The translations under genes and the position numbers were made by a program. The notes below the pieces were generated by a model that did not search any database, was not told where the DNA came from, and saw only the letters and a program-made list of their open reading frames with translations. A stretch of 64,000 nucleotides of DNA, from contig JAIWNE010000009.1 of the NCBI GenBank assembly GCA_025331445.1, positions 372,001-436,000 on the forward strand, in the 5' to 3' direction. Shown one piece after another: positions 12,120 to 25,920 of the stretch. The DNA is from Blakeslea trispora (Eukaryota > Mucoromycota > Mucoromycetes > Mucorales > Choanephoraceae). Each line of letters starts with the position of its first letter. The first letter of the stretch is position 1.

Positions 12120-12530
12120 TTAAGAGATCAAGTCAAGAGCCAATTGAATGTCATCGTCTAATTGAAGGTTTAGATTGAGATTCAGCAAGGTTTCTTCATT
12201 GGCATCATCCACAAAGGAAGGTTGAAGGACTTTTCGTTTCTTTTGTTCTGGTTCCTCTTTAGTTTGTTCATTAGCCATCAAGGGTACTTCAACAAAGTCA
12301 AATTCAGCAAAGACATCATCATCATCCGAGTGTTTACGTTTACTGGTCATCACACTGGAACTATCATCCTCTTCTTCTTCTTCGGAAAGTTCGGGCATGT
12401 CATCCCAGTCAAGAACAGCCAATGTGTTACACATGGGTGAACTGGGCATGGAGGATAATCCAAGTATGGTTAATAACTCAGCATCATCTACTGTAGCTGT
12501 GACTGTGTTTAGGTCGATTTTTTGAGACAT
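12120..12530 (-). CDS. Small acidic, probably nuclear protein of unknown function
   Basis: This is a single-exon frame of 136 aa, MSQKIDLNT to LALDLIS. It is strongly acidic (a SEEEEEDD run, residues ~50-58) and has two basic clusters that could be nuclear localisation signals (SKRKH and EQKKRKV). It ends in a Leu/Asn/Asp-rich amphipathic segment (LLNLNLNLQLDDDIQLALDL) resembling an activation domain. I recognise no family. A 23-A tract lies just 14 bp upstream of the start (12545-12567), and the frame also stays open upstream through low-complexity sequence. The real start could therefore differ. It faces the RBR ligase tail to tail, 241 bp apart. Confidence 0.55.
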   Translation of the reverse strand: MSQKIDLNTVTATVDDAELLTILGLSSMPSSPMCNTLAVLDWDDMPELSEEEEEDDSSSVMTSKRKHSDDDDVFAEFDFVEVPLMANEQTKEEPEQKKRKVLQPSFVDDANEETLLNLNLNLQLDDDIQLALDLIS

Positions 12531-14522
12531 GTTTTGATTTTTTTAAAAAAAAAAAAAAAAAAAAAAATGGATTGGTATTTATAGGATAGAAAAAATAAAA
12601 CCGAAAAAAAAATAAAAAGTTAGGGGAGGGGAAGGATAAAAGGTCACAAGACAAAAAGGGAGCTTGATTGTAGTTATGGGTTTCAAGCGGGTTTTTCGGA
12701 GGACAAAAAAAAGATAAAAGAGGAGGGGGGGGGGGCGAATTAGCCAAGGATGGGGGGTGAATGGAAGTTTCTTGTGTAAGTTTAGCTGAGCGGGAATTTG
12801 GTTGGTCATGTTTCGCATTACCGGTGAGAAAACTTTTTGCTTTTTCAACATCAGCCATGGAATGATAAAATAGTCATAATTGCACGTGCATCCATAACAA
12901 AGAAGTTGCTTTTTTTTTTCTTTGTTCTTGCAAAGTATGAAAATAACAAACAAAGAAAAGAAAAAGTTAGTAGAGAGAGAGGTCATCAAGATCATATGAC
13001 CCATGTCTACTTTTTTTTTTCTTCTCCTCCCCCTTTCTACCTCGTCTTGTTTTTATTTCCTTTTAGAGAATTAAACCTTATTTCAAACGATTATTTTTGC
13101 TGACCAATCATTGTGAACCAGGTAATTAACGAATATGGACAGATACGGGATAGACCCGAAGCTTAAAAAAGGAAATCATGATTTGATGACAATAGGCTAT
13201 TTTAACGTCATTTTTTTTTTTTAAAATGTTTCTGATGAAGAATTCTTTTTTTTTTTTTGAGTTTAGGCGCATTTTATTTATTTATTTTTTTTCAATTTTT
13301 TTTTTTCAAAGAAATAATAATCAGGCACATGTGTTGGCGTTTTAAAAAGATGTTGTCAATACATTAAAGCTCAAGTGTCTCAGCCTTTTTTAAATCGTCA
13401 GATTAAACCTGTTGAAATAACAAACAATCGGGATTTCCATGATAGAGTTTTCAACATTGTTTAATTAAAATCATGGTGCAACCATAAAGAAATGATCATC
13501 ATGCTAAAAAAAAAAACTTACACTGCATATCATTTTATGATCTTTTGGAACTCGTACCATTTTCTGCACTTTTGTGATGAACCTCTTTAAAATAATTACA
13601 TGTCTTTAAGAGAATAAAACAGAGGGGCCTCTTTAAGAAAAAAGATCATTTTAGTAGAAAATCTGCTTGAACTCTCATTAGATCGCTAATCTACTTTTTC
13701 TCTTTCTGTCCTACAATCTTCTAAAAATAAAAATTAAAAAAAAAGATTATCTAAGCATTCAAGCAATTGGTGCTTTCCCTTTGTAATCAATAGATCTTAT
13801 TTGAGGGAAAATATGCTACTATTAACTACTACTACTATTTCTAGCACTCAAAACTAAGGGTTGTCAATGCATGTATTTCCTTTTCTGTCACAACACACTT
13901 TCGATCATCGTTTGGCCCATACACCAATTGGCTCTAAAACTTCTATCAATAAAAAAGGAGGACAATCTGTATAACCTTGTTGAAGGCACTTCTTAAAAAG
14001 ATGCCCTTAAACACAACTTGTTTATAAATTCACTCATTGTCTCCTATTTTGTATCTCTCGAAAGAGAGGGGTTTTAAACACTTGCCTTTTAAAAAGAGAG
14101 AGAGAGAGGGTCCAATCTGACCACTTTTTTCCTTTTTCGATTTCTTTCAAATGGGAATCATCATCCATGCATAGGCATTTTCCTCCTTTTTTGCAGGTCT
14201 TTTTTTTTTTGTGAATAAGAAACTCTCTCTTGCCAAAGGGAAGTGAAATAAGCTCCTTTGTATCAATAAACATCTGTCATATTAAATCTACACTTTGGGC
14301 CATCATTTATTTTTTTAGATGCAACAATGGCTTCTTATTTAACGCACAGAAAATGCTCGCATCTCTCTTTAAACCCCCCCTCTTTTCATAAACTAGGAGT
14401 AACCAACGTAAACATAAATATTTCTTTTTTTTTTTTTTGCTAGAGTCTATACAAGGATGGCCTTGCAAATTTATTATATTCTACAGAGTATGATCCACTT
14501 TTCTCTCTCTCTAAAGAGCTGT
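12531..14522. other. AT-rich intergenic region with homopolymer tracts
   Basis: This is shared upstream space of the acidic-protein gene and the 3' flank of dihydrolipoamide dehydrogenase. It contains a 23-A run (12545-12567), a G run near 12724-12734 and several long T runs. A short frame beginning MADVEKAKSF (from 12858, minus) is open but runs into C- and T-homopolymers and gives no recognisable protein. Confidence 0.45.
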
Positions 14523-16365
<1,843 letters not shown>

Positions 16366-17639
16366 TGGATTTGTTTAAAAATAGGAAAAAAAAAAGGCCT
16401 GAATTTCATTTGTATATGAAAAAAAAATAATAAAAAAATTGAAAGCAAAGTCACACCTCTTTTTTTTTTGGCTACTTGTGAGAAATTGTGCTTTTTTTTC
16501 TCTCTCTCTTTTGAATGCAATTGAGATTGTTAAACTCCTGTTTAGTTGAACTGAAGGTTTTGAATGAAAAAAAAAAAGAGGCATATTTAAGCTGCTTGCA
16601 TAGTGAAAGAGATGATCCCGAAAAAGGCAACAACTTGTTACACAAATGTTCTTTATGCTTTAAAAAAAAAAAGAAGGGAAAGGTCATTGGAAGAAAAAAA
16701 GGGGGGGAAGTTCAAGCTGTACATTGGAGTGGGGGGGGGAACTCTAGATCACATAAATGTGCCATCTTGTAGAGAGCAGTTCTTTTTTTTTAGCTTACAT
16801 TCAAGAATGACATCTATAGCCTTTACACAAGTTATTTGCGTCTCTTGTCATGCTATCAATTGAGATAAAGTATGTATTGTTGTCTTCAAGACTCATAGAT
16901 AGCAACCCTTGAGACAGAGCAACACATTAGACAGAAGAGTGCTTTTTTGACCAACACTTGTGCTTGATTGACAACAGATGCTCAAGTACTTTATTCACCT
17001 TGACCATCTCTTCTTTGTGTATACCAAACATGAATCTAAATTCATCAGCAATGCTATCACTTGGACTGCATCGCTGTCGTTTATGTTTCTTATAGAGTGT
17101 AATTCCAGAGTATGTTTGATTTCTGTAGTTGAGCAGTCTAAAATCTGTGATAAGATGCTTTTTTATCCAATGACAAGATAATCTAGAATGATGAATCATA
17201 ATTTTCTGAATAAAGTAACTCAGGTCAAATCAAAACAAGCTGATTAACTGCGGACAAGAGAGAGAGAGAGGATTTCATGCACAGGTTTCTAAAGTGTGTC
17301 TGAAACGTAATCCAGTTGAGTTGTTTTTTTGTTCTGCTTAAATATATCAAAGGTGATGTATCTAAATAAACCCCTTTGATGGTTACTGTTTGCTTACAAA
17401 TGTTCTTACCGCAGCCAAAGAAGAGAGAGAGAGAGAGAAAGGTGTCGGTGTCTGAAAGGTCGAGATGGTTCCTGAAATTGTCATGCAGAGAATGAAGGTT
17501 TCATTCAGATATAGCTTTTCTAGATCTTTCATTTTCAGCTACCCGAGTCGCAAAAAAAAAATCTATAAAAAGACAATTTAAAAGAAAAAAAGGGATAGAT
17601 ATCCACACATTATACCTTTCTCTTTCTTTATACACACAA
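16366..17639. other. Intergenic region between divergent LPD1 and 5'-nucleotidase genes
   Basis: This is bidirectional promoter space of about 1.27 kb with A/T runs, a G run (16731-16739) and short GA repeats (17258-17271, 17426-17439). I saw no coding exon or RNA gene. Confidence 0.5.
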
Positions 17640-18824
17640 ATGAGTTTGAAGCCTATTTTCTTTTTTGACCTAGACAACTGCTTATATGTAAGTGAATACC
17701 TTAGAGTCTGATGAGATGAATATATCCATTCAACAGAAAACCCAATAGGACAAGCGATTGAACGTTCTTGGTCTGATGAGACAAAAGTAAGTTGTATAGA
17801 TACCAACACACTTCTTGTATACTCATTTCTTATCCTTGAACACGAAAGAATCCGTGAATATATGGTGAATGTCATTGGCATTAAAGACGAGAAAGAAGGT
17901 AAGTCAAAATGCCCTAGAAAAATACCAGATGTCTTGACGTCATACATTAGCTGCCAGATTACAAAAGAAATACCACAAGTTGTATGGTACATCATTGAAG
18001 GGCCTCCAAACAGAATTTCAAGTAGATCCTCTTGATTATGGTAAGTTACAGAAATGATCAATGTTTCCATTGATAACCAATATATAAAAAGATGCCAAGG
18101 TGGATCAATCTTTACCCTTGGATGGATTAATCAACAAAGATGAACCATTAAGAGAGATGCTTCATCATATGCATTGTAAGAAATGGGTGTTTACTAATGC
18201 TTACAAAGTGGCAAGTTGACAAATAACAATAAAAAAAAAGAAATGACTAAACTGAGTTATATCTACAGCATGCTCTTAGGTGTTTGAAGCTATTGGGTAT
18301 CGAAAACGAATTTGATGGTACTTGATGAATTTAGTTTATGATAACATCAAACACTCATTTTCTTTTTTTTTTTCTGTCTACTAGGCTTGACTTACACCAA
18401 TTATGCCCTTCCCAACTTCAATTGTAAACCAGGTAAAAAAAAAAAGTGTCTTGATGACAAAATACACAGTCAGTTACTTATGTTACATGATAGATCCTGC
18501 TGCTTTTGTTAGAGCAATGAAAGACGCAGGTGCAATTGACCCTAAACAATGTTATCTTGTTGACGATTCAGCTCAAAACGTCGATGCTGCAAAGGTAATT
18601 ATTTAACTTTTTTTATAAAAAGAGGATAATCAGGGCTAACTTTTTCTTAGCAATTTGGTTGGACAGCCATTCATCTTGCAGACGATGCATCTACATCAAA
18701 TCACGGAGATTATCAAATTGACGATATTCATGACTTGTATAAAATTCTACCCGAGCTTTGGCAATCTGAAGAGTCACCCACTGGTTTTAGAAGACAGTCT
18801 GTAGACATTGCAGCCAAAGCATAA
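17640..18824 (+). CDS. SDT1: HAD-family pyrimidine 5'-nucleotidase (SDT1/PHM8-like)
   Basis: Exons are 17640-17687, 17749-17786, 17849-17898, 17951-18040, 18092-18210, 18269-18317, 18385-18432, 18494-18594 and 18651-18824, giving 238 aa. HAD motif I is FFFDLDNCLY (Asp10 nucleophile, Asp12). The cap has YGTSLKGL, motif II is VFTNAYKVHALRCLKLLGI, motif III is CKPDP and motif IV is YLVDDSAQN. This order matches yeast Sdt1/Phm8, which remove phosphate from UMP/CMP or lysophosphatidate-type substrates. Exons 2 and 3 were placed by phase and by the conserved LMRQKIREYM helix. The intron after GTG (KV|HA) begins GCAAGT, a GC-AG intron. The gene has eight introns in under 1.2 kb. Confidence 0.88.
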
Positions 18825-18970
18825 ACAGAGCATTTAGATACAAGACCTCGCAAAGCAATCGACTTTTTCTTTCTAAAGTTGTATTTGTATAAACGTTATT
18901 CTTAAACACTGAATCAAGGAGAGAAAAAAAAAGTTCTCCCTAACTGTATATTAAGATACATTCTCTTTTT

Positions 18971-18990
18971 TATTATTATTATTATTATTA
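18971..18990 (+). repeat. (TTA)n microsatellite
   Basis: About seven TAT/ATT units lie in the 200-bp gap between the 5'-nucleotidase stop and the secreted-protein start. Confidence 0.8.
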
Positions 18991-19024
18991 CTTTTTTTTT
19001 CTTTTTCTACATTTGATTAAATCC

Positions 19025-19602
19025 ATGTTTTTCTTGAAGCAATTGGTTCTTTTACATGCTGCAATCATAGTTGTATGTGCTCAGGAACCATCCTTAATTG
19101 ACATAAAAGCCCCAGCACTAAATCAGATACTTGTTCCTGGAAAATCAATCGATATTGAATATATAGTAAATGCTCATACTTCTTGTAAGCTGAATGATCA
19201 AGAAAACAAGAAATATCAGCTTTAATTTTTATTTTGGTAATAGCTAATGATACTCCCAACTATCCTTTATCAATGGATGTCTATTTACGTTGGAAGAAAG
19301 GACAAGACCCAAATCTGGAATTGAAGGCTATCAGTGGGCTAGCGACACAACCGATTGCAAGTGGCAAGTTAGCAAAGACATATCATCGAAGTTGGAAGCC
19401 ACCCACTTGTCAATTTTTCAAGCGTTACTCACCATCAGAATGGACTTTTGCAATAGAATTTGAGATGAAGTATAATGAGGATAAGGCGGGTACCACAAGC
19501 CCTTCAACACGTACACTAGGTCCTCGACAGAACAAGATTGTAATACCTCTCCAGGTCAATACAACACTATCTGATATTCATCATAAAAACAATGGTTGTT
19601 AA
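19025..19602 (+). CDS. Small secreted protein of unknown function
   Basis: Exons are 19025-19184 and 19244-19602, giving 172 aa. The N-terminus MFFLKQLVLLHAAIIVVCAQ is a clear signal peptide, probably cleaved after Ala or Gln about residue 19-20. The mature part opens with IKAPALNQILVPGKSIDIEY and SMDVYLRWKKG, which alternate like the beta strands of an Ig-like or KRE9/KNH1-type wall domain. That similarity is only suggestive. There are two further Cys residues (PPTCQFF and the C-terminal NNGC). No hydrophobic GPI tail is visible. I recognise no family with confidence. Confidence 0.7.
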
Positions 19603-21980
19603 AGCTATCATGTTTGTCGATTAGAATTGAGGATTTTTTTTTTTTTATACATCTTAATAAATTGCATACTTACTTGAGTCTTCTTCTTTTTTTGAAATTG
19701 AACTGAACCTAATTCCAAAATGCATTAATCTACATCATGTACCTTTTCTGACGAAAATAAAGGAAAAGACAGGCCTTTAAACCAACCTATAAAAGAATTC
19801 GTTTCGGACTAGTTTGATATCTATAGGTGAGATTCTTGAGTGCGTTATTTGCTTTTTGTATATCCTCCTTTTTTATTTAGGGTAATTGAAAGGTATCGAA
19901 AAAAAACAAATGGTAAGAAGAGATGATTGTACGTAGTTGAACTCGACAAATTTCTCTTATTCGTGTAATGACTTTGCTTCGAGTTTTTCTTTACCTTGAA
20001 GATGAGCATGCATTTAATAAGAAATAGCTTTCTTATCAAATGGATACTTGGATTGTTTGATCTCTTCTTATACTCTACAATAACTTTTCATTATCAAAAT
20101 ATAAAGTTATGTATTGTAGGGCACTATGCTTATGGTTTTCAATCTACTATTTTATTAGTCTGGTTCATCATTGCATTGTCTCATCTCTGAGGAATCATTA
20201 CTAAATCAATAAATACAGTAACTATAAAAACAGAATATGTAGAGATAGCAACTTTGAATTATCAATATCACTGAAATTGCTACCCAGATGAATTCGTAGC
20301 CTAAATCGATACAGTCAATTGTCAATAGAACGGATAAGAAAAAAAAGAGAGAAAGAAAGCATCGTGTTACATCTTTTTTTTCTTTCTTTTGGGAAAAAGG
20401 AACAACTGTAAAATACATAGTCTATGAGTGTATGTTGATAATACCATGTTTCATCTTGATACACAAAGTTTTATAGACTGCATAATTGTCTAGACAAAAG
20501 AGTTTGTCCAACATGACAGTACATCCCAAATAATGTAAAGTCTACCGGAAGAAAACTGTTACTAGAGAATCCCGTTCCATACATTTTGCTTATGTCAGTG
20601 ATACGCTTACTGTCTTCTTTATGACGCTTGCAAATACACTAAAATTGGCTGTTTTCTAAATGGCTATTTCGATAAAGTCTATAAACATAGCAAGATACAT
20701 GAATTTAACCAACAAATTCAGCCAATAGTCTTTATCCAATGCAGTCATTTAAAGTAAGACATGGCTCGAGCATGATGACGATAGTAAGAACAGCTTAATC
20801 CTTTATTATGAATAACTCTTGATTTACAAAGAAAAGAAAAAAAAAAGTATACTTTTATGCATGCACACAATGTTTGCTGAACAAAGCACACAACCTTGAC
20901 GCTATGTTGGTACTCTTGAACACGATTCGAGCCTTTTTTTTTTGTTGAGTCATTGTTTGTCTCCCTGTATCATATAAGGAGGAAGGCTGATGCATGATTT
21001 AGTATCTTTGATGGCTGCTCTCTGATAAAGCTTCTAATAATACTGTTTCCATCGCCCATTTAGTCAATTGTTGTTTTACATTTATTCAGTGTATTGTATT
21101 TGAAGCTATCCCTTTTGTTCCATCGATCAATGCAACTGATATGTATAATTAAATCGTAGATATGGAGGTGCTGCTAAAACGGCATCATCCAAGCCAAATA
21201 GGCCAGATTGTGCAATCAACATAGACTAGTGTAACTATCAATCTCCTTGTTATAGCAATAAAATACTCCCAAACTAGTCAACTCAATTGCCTCTTTTTTT
21301 TTTTGTCTGTCTCCTACAAAGAAACACCCGGTGTTATAAAAGAAAATCCCTCATTCCCGTAAACAACATAGAGGGCTTACATTTATGCTCGCTATATAGC
21401 TTTGTTTTTACCGTTTGATTCGCCTTAATTTAAGCTCTTGAAGCAAAGTCAACTAATAAAGAAAAAAGAATGAGGTCTTTAGACGGCTCATGTTCTAGAG
21501 ATCCTATGGAATTCAATCATATGAAATTGATTCAGTCCATTGGTACTAACTAAATTGACAATAATGAGTACTTGAAGTTGAGAAGAAACCATTGGTCAAT
21601 TATCTATACTGCACATGTATAGTTCCGATTTCAGCCATTCCTGTTGAAGATCATATTCTAGGCTGCTCTCAGATATTCCAAATATAAATAGTCGTACACT
21701 TTAGAAGTTTTTTTCATATATCTCTTCTTTTTTTCTTTCTTTCTTGAAAAGAAATTCTCCTCACTTTGAATCACCTTTTGATAAAGTAAAGGGCCAACTT
21801 ATTTATTATAAACCAGAAATCTCAAGAAAAAAAAACAGCTTCTCTTTATTTGCGTTCAATGAGAAGTAGTGTATCAATTGTATTAGTGTCTACATTTTCT
21901 TTATTTCACCCTCCCTTTTCTATAAATATTGACGTCCCCTCTTCATACCTTTAATTCTTATTATTACCACTACATATAAA
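19603..21980. other. Intergenic region without recognised genes
   Basis: This is 2.4 kb of AT-rich DNA. Short open stretches lack proper starts, splice-compatible continuations or motifs. The right end holds the promoter of the next gene. Confidence 0.5.
21921..21928 (+). promoter_or_regulatory. TATA box (TATAAATA)
   Basis: TATAAATA lies 53 bp upstream of the ATG at 21981, followed by a GACGTC hexamer (21931-21936). Spacing suits a core promoter with a short 5' UTR. Confidence 0.4.
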
Positions 21981-22499
21981 ATGGCTGCCTTTCCTACTTG
22001 GATCAAGAAAAACCAGATTGCTGACTCCAAGTCTTCTGCTGTCATGTCGCCTAGACAGACTGCCAACAAGGCTTACTCTCTTGGTCTCAAAAAGCTAGAC
22101 AAAGATGAAAAGAGGCGCAGGCCTCAATATTCGATCCGCGAAAAACTCCTATTGTCAAACACGTTGGTCAAGGCTGAACAATTACTCAACAAGCAAGCTT
22201 CTGTAAACCGCAAATCATGGTGTGAACAAGGAGATGTTCTCGTTCCTTCACCACACTATGCACCTCCTTCTGATACTAAAGTACAGCAATGGATGTCAAT
22301 TGAAGAAAGCAAGCAAACTTCAGTGGAAACCAAGATCAAGACTCATGTTGCAACAATACCAGAACAAGTAGCTCTTTCTATTGCAGTTATTGCTGCTGCA
22401 TTCCAACAGCAAGAACAAAGTAAACAACAGCACACTATGTTATGCAGACCTATTCACATACCACCTTATCCTTTTAATTCACTTACTCCCATTGTATAA
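21981..22499 (+). CDS. Uncharacterised basic protein
   Basis: This is a single uninterrupted frame of 172 aa starting MAAFPTWIKKN. The first 70 residues are Lys/Arg-rich (LKKLDKDEKRRRPQYSIREKLLLS), followed by a Ser/Gln-rich middle and an Ala/Gln segment. There is no signal peptide, membrane segment or domain I know. Support comes from a TATA box at a sensible distance, an ATG in good context and codon use like that of neighbouring genes. Its stop lies 165 bp from the convergent WD40 gene. Confidence 0.65.
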   Translation: MAAFPTWIKKNQIADSKSSAVMSPRQTANKAYSLGLKKLDKDEKRRRPQYSIREKLLLSNTLVKAEQLLNKQASVNRKSWCEQGDVLVPSPHYAPPSDTKVQQWMSIEESKQTSVETKIKTHVATIPEQVALSIAVIAAAFQQQEQSKQQHTMLCRPIHIPPYPFNSLTPIV

Positions 22500-22664
22500 T
22501 AAAAAAGAATCAAAAAGGTCTTGTTTCATTCTACGGTTGATTCCGTCTATTGTTTACCGATTTCATCCGAATTCACACAGGATTTTCCTCCTTGAAGTTT
22601 CAAATACATTTTCCTTTTAGAGAAAAGACCTTTTTTTTTTTCCTGCTCGTTTTATTGATATGAT

Positions 22665-24666
22665 TTAAGCGTCTGATTTTAGCATTTCCTTCTTAATCTG
22701 AACTTCTTTCATGCCAACAGTAAGTTCTGTTTCTACCTTATCGTCATCTGAAGGGACTTTGTATGTATATACTTTGACGCAGCCATCTAAAGAACATAAG
22801 ATCAGTCCAAGTGAAAATAAAAAAAAAATATCTTTTTTTTTTGTCATTACCATCACCACATGAAAACACTAAGGGTCTATACGGATGAAAAATAACATCG
22901 CGCACTTCCATATCTACAATATACATAAAATACCAATAAGCATAAGCATACCTTATTGAACCATTTGAAGTTACCTTGATGATCTTTTAAAATGGCAGAC
23001 ACATTGCCAGTCAGCATGTTGAACACAAATATTTGTCCATATATAGTAGGGGCAAGTATGTAACGCCCGTTTGATGTGATTTTAACTAGCCATGAGTTTG
23101 AATGATAACTATAGATACAACAGTCATTTAGTACATCTTGCATCCAGCCGATTTACATAACTTGCTTTACTCTGAACTTTGATAGCGCTTGACTTCCTCT
23201 AGTTTAAATTTTTCGTCAGGTTTTGTGGGGTAAATCAGTTTGTGTAATGTACATGTATTAGGTTTAGAAGCTATGTAGTCATCACAAATAAGCACTCTTT
23301 TTTTCTTTCCTCTTGACCTCTTTTTTTCTGATTTACTTACAGACACCATCACTAACGTCACATAGTTCTGCACCTCGACTGATAAACCAAGCATACTGAG
23401 ATTCGTCGAGATCCATTGTGTTGTTCTCTTGTTTATAAAGATCCTCGTCGAGCCATTTTACGAATTTACCGCAATCACAATAGGAGGAATAAAGGTTTTC
23501 AAATGTTTGTAATAACTGATGAAAAGAATGCCATTTTTTTTTAAAAAAACAAGAAGTGAACTACAAGTCCATCATCTTACCTTAGCTTCTTCAAAATCGT
23601 ACAATCTTAAATGTTCATCTACAGCCGCCATGAAATACTTGTTGCCTGTGTTGGGTACAAAAGAGATATTAAATGCCATACAGGTAATCTCGTCCTGCAT
23701 CTTTTTGGATTCAATCAGTGTAGTCCAATCCTCTGACATTTTCCATTTATAGATATAGCCATCTTGACTCGTTGAAATAAAGTAATTCTCGCCCTTAAAT
23801 TGAATTGCCTTGATACATAGAATTTCTTCAGAATGACCTTCTAACCGACCCACTACTTTGGCGGTCACTAGATCAAAAATTTTGATAGGACAAGGCAAGA
23901 TATGGTTATCTTCATCTTCACTGGACCATCGATGGCGATCCTTCAATTTACCACCAACAGCGATCAATCCTTTCTCTGTGGAGGGAACAAAAGTACCACA
24001 GTAAAATTCATCAATATGAGTCTCTGTATCATCACGTAATTTACGAAGTTGCTGGAAATCATTGACAATATCATAAATTCTGACTGCACCTACACTAGAA
24101 TAAGTAGCCAGAAGATGACCGTCGTCTGAGAGTGACATAGTAGTGATAGGTGCCTGGTCGTTGATTGTGCACGGCACAATCTCAAGTGGATGATCAGCAT
24201 TAATCATGTTCACCATGCTGTAACCAGAATCGGCATGAAACTTCCAGTAGGTATCAGGGTATTCTGAAGATATCTTCTCGATATAATCCTTGTCCCACAA
24301 TAACTGTTTAGGTGGTGTCGACTATCAAACGAAGACAGGCTCGTTATTGACTTCTCTTCTATTCTCTGTTTTTTTTTGTTTCCCTACCTTGCTTAAATTG
24401 AGTTTTGTTTGTGATGTTTTGCGCTTGGTAGGCTCTTTTTTGACAGGTGCCTTTCTCTTTGTGCCAGTTGTCTTTTTCTTTGTTAAGGTTTTTTTGATAG
24501 TGGCAACGTTTTTCTTCTTCTTTTTAGTGTCGTTATCAGAGCTCTCAAGTAATTCATCAGTCAGGTAACTATCAATGTCTAAATTTTCGATATCTATTTC
24601 TTGATCTTCTATATCAGATTCGATTTCTTGGTATGTAATGGGTTGAGTCTTTACGCGTCTAGACAT
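22665..24666 (-). CDS. WD40-repeat protein with charged N-terminal tail (probably nuclear)
   Basis: Exons in coding order are 24388-24666, 23581-24321, 23341-23515, 23171-23294, 22975-23108, 22851-22913 and 22665-22786, giving 545 aa with every junction in phase. Residues about 10-45 are very acidic and about 46-93 very Lys-rich (repeated KKK and TKRK). The rest reads as WD40 blades, for example MSLSDDGHLLATYSSVGAVRIYD, EDEITCMAF-type strands and the last blade VRDVIFHPYRPLVFSCGDDG. The charged tail suggests nuclear or chromatin binding. WD40 propellers are scaffolds without catalysis. I could not place it in a named family. The splice acceptor for exon 4 (GAG|TG) is the least typical. Confidence 0.75.
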
Positions 24667-25920
24667 GATAATAAAAAAAAGGGAAAATAAAAATCAAGAG
24701 AAAAGAAGAAGAAAAAAAATATTTTATTTCACCAAAACGCGTCCTGAACTGGAACTGGGAAAATTTCAAGCACAGATCACATTTCACGCGTTTTTTTTTT
24801 TTAAATAGGTCGGGTTGTTCCTAGCATTGACAATTTGGTACTACAGAACAAATACCTTTTGGATTGACTTTTGCATTTAGTTGGCCATTTCTAGAACAAT
24901 TCCTAAAGTTGAGACCCCTTTTGTCTTTTCTCAGACACACTGAAAAGGCTTGACCGTCTATCATTGAAAGGGGTATCTTTTTTTTTTCGACAGAAGAGTT
25001 TATAGGAACACTCAGACACGCGTATGATGTTGTCATACTAAAAGTATAAAGTTGTTTTTCATACATCATACTTGTAAGCAGTAATCCAGTTTATAAAGGT
25101 ATACGAACACTCAAGACGTTATCTTTGAAAAACAACATTGTTGCTCTCAATCGCGGCTTAGGCTTTGTATTGATCTTTTTACTATCATTCAAAAGTGTTA
25201 AAATGTCCATAAATAAATTGGAAGGCTGCATCAGTTACTTCTCCGTAGAATACCAAACAATGCTGTATAGATGTGGGTAATTGTCTTTCAAACAAAGAAA
25301 ATAGTGCAAAAAAAAAAAGCCTGATCTGTATTGCTTTTCACTTTGAAAGAATAATTTGACGATCAAAAGATGCATTGGTTGGTTTTTTTCTGCCTTAATA
25401 ACTTTTTGATAAAAGGAAGGTTGCGTTGATGAATAAGCAGCCCTAAATAGTTTCCAGTTGAGAAGAAAAAAAAAAGAGTTCTCAAGACAACAGAATGGGG
25501 GTGTAATGGGTCAAACACGAAGTTGCTGTTGCTACCATATTTAAATCATAGTTTGTAGCTCAGATTTCACTCAATAATTGTTAGTTTCTTTTGGACCTGC
25601 AATAAAAAAAAAACTACTACTTGGCAATTTTGCAAATGGTAGGCAATTCATCATAAACCTCTTTTTCTCTCATATTTTATCGTCTGTTAACCTAATACAC
25701 CAAGTTCGTAAGCTCGTTCATAGGATAATAAATAGTTGAGCCTTTTCTATTTGGTTTATCCGAACATCATCCATCTGTCATTTTGATTTCAATAGGCGCA
25801 AATTTAGGGAAAAAAATCATCGTCAGCTCCCCTTTTTTTTCGTATTTAAACTCACTTAATTTGGCGTATCGCTTTTTCTTTTTCTTGCTTGTTTTTTTCA
25901 TACATTATCCTGTGGTTGAT
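24667..25920. other. Intergenic region between divergent WD40 and hydrolase genes
   Basis: This is 1.25 kb of AT-rich promoter space for two divergently transcribed genes. No further gene or RNA was seen. Confidence 0.5.

Noticed and set aside
12724..12734. Poly-G/poly-C tracts (also near 3059, 12047, 16731, 54529)
   Set aside because: Homopolymer runs common in this genome, with no consistent position relative to genes.
17935..17942. TGACGTCA (CRE-type bZIP site); also at 11276-11283 and 26977-26984
   Set aside because: The three perfect copies lie inside introns or an exon rather than promoters, so they are not reported as regulatory sites.
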